Positions 11,200-12,046 of a stretch of 12,046 nt of DNA are shown piece by piece (positions within the stretch are counted from its first letter, which is position 1; the number at the start of each line of letters is the position of its first letter). The notes beneath the pieces are model-generated. The model searched no databases and was not told the origin of the DNA. It was given only the letters and a program-made list of their open reading frames with translations. The stretch is from UBA349 sp964444115. Its GTDB lineage: Archaea; Methanobacteriota; Methanobacteria; Methanobacteriales; Methanobacteriaceae. Where the stretch lies: assembly GCA_964444115.1 (NCBI GenBank), contig CAYUFT010000062.1, positions 1 to 12,046 of the forward strand, written 5' to 3'. The position numbers and the translations under genes were made by a program.

Positions 11200-12046
11200 A
11201 TGGATTACTACCATGATGAAAAAATGCAACGATTATTCGAAATCCTCAAACAACCTAAAACTTTAGAAGAAATTGATCTTTCTGAAAGTTTTATAAAAAA
11301 TCTTATTTTAAAGGTTATTTCAAGCCACGGTCACATCCAAGTTAATCAGATACACGAAATAACAGGACTTCATATAAATATTCTAGAAAAATGCCTAAAT
11401 GATATGGAAGAAGAAGATCTATGTGCTCCCATTGGTGGAGGTTTCCTCTTTCCCAGCGTTACTTTTACCATTAAAAAAGTGGGAAAAACTCAGGCCGATC
11501 ATCTTTCAGAAGAGAATCCGTATGTAGGCATGGCTCCAGTCGCTTATGATACATACTATAAAATTATGGATATTCAATTAAAAGGCCGATTTCCCCAAAA
11601 GATACCTCAAGAAGTCATTGATAAAACATTTGCTGAAGTTGTGGGAAATGAGAATGGTAAAAGAACTTTGATTGAATCGGCAATTGGTGGAAAAGGATTT
11701 TTCATTTATGGGCTTCCCGGAACTGGAAAAACGTTTATTACCAGCAAAATGTCAGATTTATTACCACCTATCTTGATACCCAGATATATTGAGTTTAGTG
11801 ACCATGTAATCCAATTATTTGATCCTGATTTTCACAAAGAGTGTCCTGAACAGCCAGAAGATGTTAGATGGGTAAAAATATACGCACCATTCGTTTTTAC
11901 CGGATCTGAACTGAATAGTGAAAAATTAGAAACAAATTTCGATCCCTACAAAGGAGTTTATGAAACTTCACCCATTATTAAGGCCAATGGGGGTGTTCTA
12001 TTACTGGATGATCTAGGTCGTCAAAAAGAAGACCACAATAATCTTT
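11200..12046 (+). CDS. winged-helix/AAA+ ATPase, 'chaperone, Flp-pilus-associated' type, N-terminal part
   Basis: The frame opens at ATG 11200 and runs off the window after 282 codons. AGGAG at 11188-11192, seven bases upstream, supports the start. Residues 1-95 look like a small helical, winged-helix domain (LILKVISSHGHIQVNQIHEITG). After a linker with NPYVGMAPVAYDTY, the AAA+ module has Walker A GLPGTGKT (171-178), a segment with LFDPDFH and VRWVKIYAPFVFTGSEL, then FDPYKGVYETSPIIKANGG and Walker B VLLLDDLGRQ (266-275). From memory this arrangement matches a family annotated in bacteria as predicted ATPase with chaperone activity, associated with Flp pilus assembly. The true role in archaea is not known to me. 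Sensor and arginine-finger regions lie beyond the edge. It likely remodels a protein complex in the cytoplasm. Confidence 0.8.
   Translation, partial: MDYYHDEKMQRLFEILKQPKTLEEIDLSESFIKNLILKVISSHGHIQVNQIHEITGLHINILEKCLNDMEEEDLCAPIGGGFLFPSVTFTIKKVGKTQADHLSEENPYVGMAPVAYDTYYKIMDIQLKGRFPQKIPQEVIDKTFAEVVGNENGKRTLIESAIGGKGFFIYGLPGTGKTFITSKMSDLLPPILIPRYIEFSDHVIQLFDPDFHKECPEQPEDVRWVKIYAPFVFTGSELNSEKLETNFDPYKGVYETSPIIKANGGVLLLDDLGRQKEDHNNL

Overview
The window looks like chromosomal DNA from a low-GC methanogenic archaeon, most likely a member of the Methanobacteriales such as Methanobacterium. The clues are an archaeal-type geranylgeranyl reductase with a partner ferredoxin (ether-lipid synthesis), Shine-Dalgarno sites of the GGTGA/AAGGTGAT kind, TATA-box-like elements about 25 bases ahead of probable transcript starts, very AT-rich spacers with T-tract ends, a UbiA-family prenyltransferase and a DUF2207 membrane protein. 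The genus is inferred; no marker RNA gene is present.

Layout. 1-174 (+): tail of a hexapeptide-repeat acyltransferase. 407-2018 (+): an unrecognised P-loop ATPase followed after 58 bases by a UbiA-family membrane prenyltransferase, probably one transcript. 2149-3511 (-), convergent with that pair: a 54-residue 2x[4Fe-4S] ferredoxin and geranylgeranyl reductase, a two-gene operon for saturating archaeal lipid chains. 3512-3987: a 476-base divergent spacer with a tandem 12-mer and a 25-base dyad. 3988-6705 (+): a TetR-type regulator, interrupted by a 100-N assembly gap inside its DNA-binding domain, then a YhgE/Pip membrane protein. These two genes share a sequence element at their predicted transcription starts. 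6706-7372: a 667-base spacer with tandem duplications, an (ATA)n tract and an island of higher GC with two small dyads. 7373-9157 (+): an exported and membrane-anchored DUF2207 protein with a TTG start. 9361-10557 (-): an LtrA-family membrane protein. 10756-10968 (-): a small membrane-anchored protein rich in Ser, Thr and Asn. 11200-12046 (+): the first 282 codons of a winged-helix plus AAA+ ATPase, cut by the window edge.

How the genes fit together. Most of the window concerns the cell envelope: isoprenoid lipid chemistry (UbiA family, geranylgeranyl reductase, ferredoxin), a regulated envelope export or remodelling protein (TetR with YhgE/Pip), and membrane or surface proteins of unknown role (DUF2207, LtrA, the 70-residue protein). 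The best-supported functional unit is ferredoxin plus reductase. The best candidate regulatory circuit is TetR acting on its own promoter and on yhgE. No CRISPR array, transposon, tRNA or rRNA is visible. The least understood items are the ATPase/UbiA pair, the AAA+ ATPase at the right edge, and the GC-richer island near 6955-7060.
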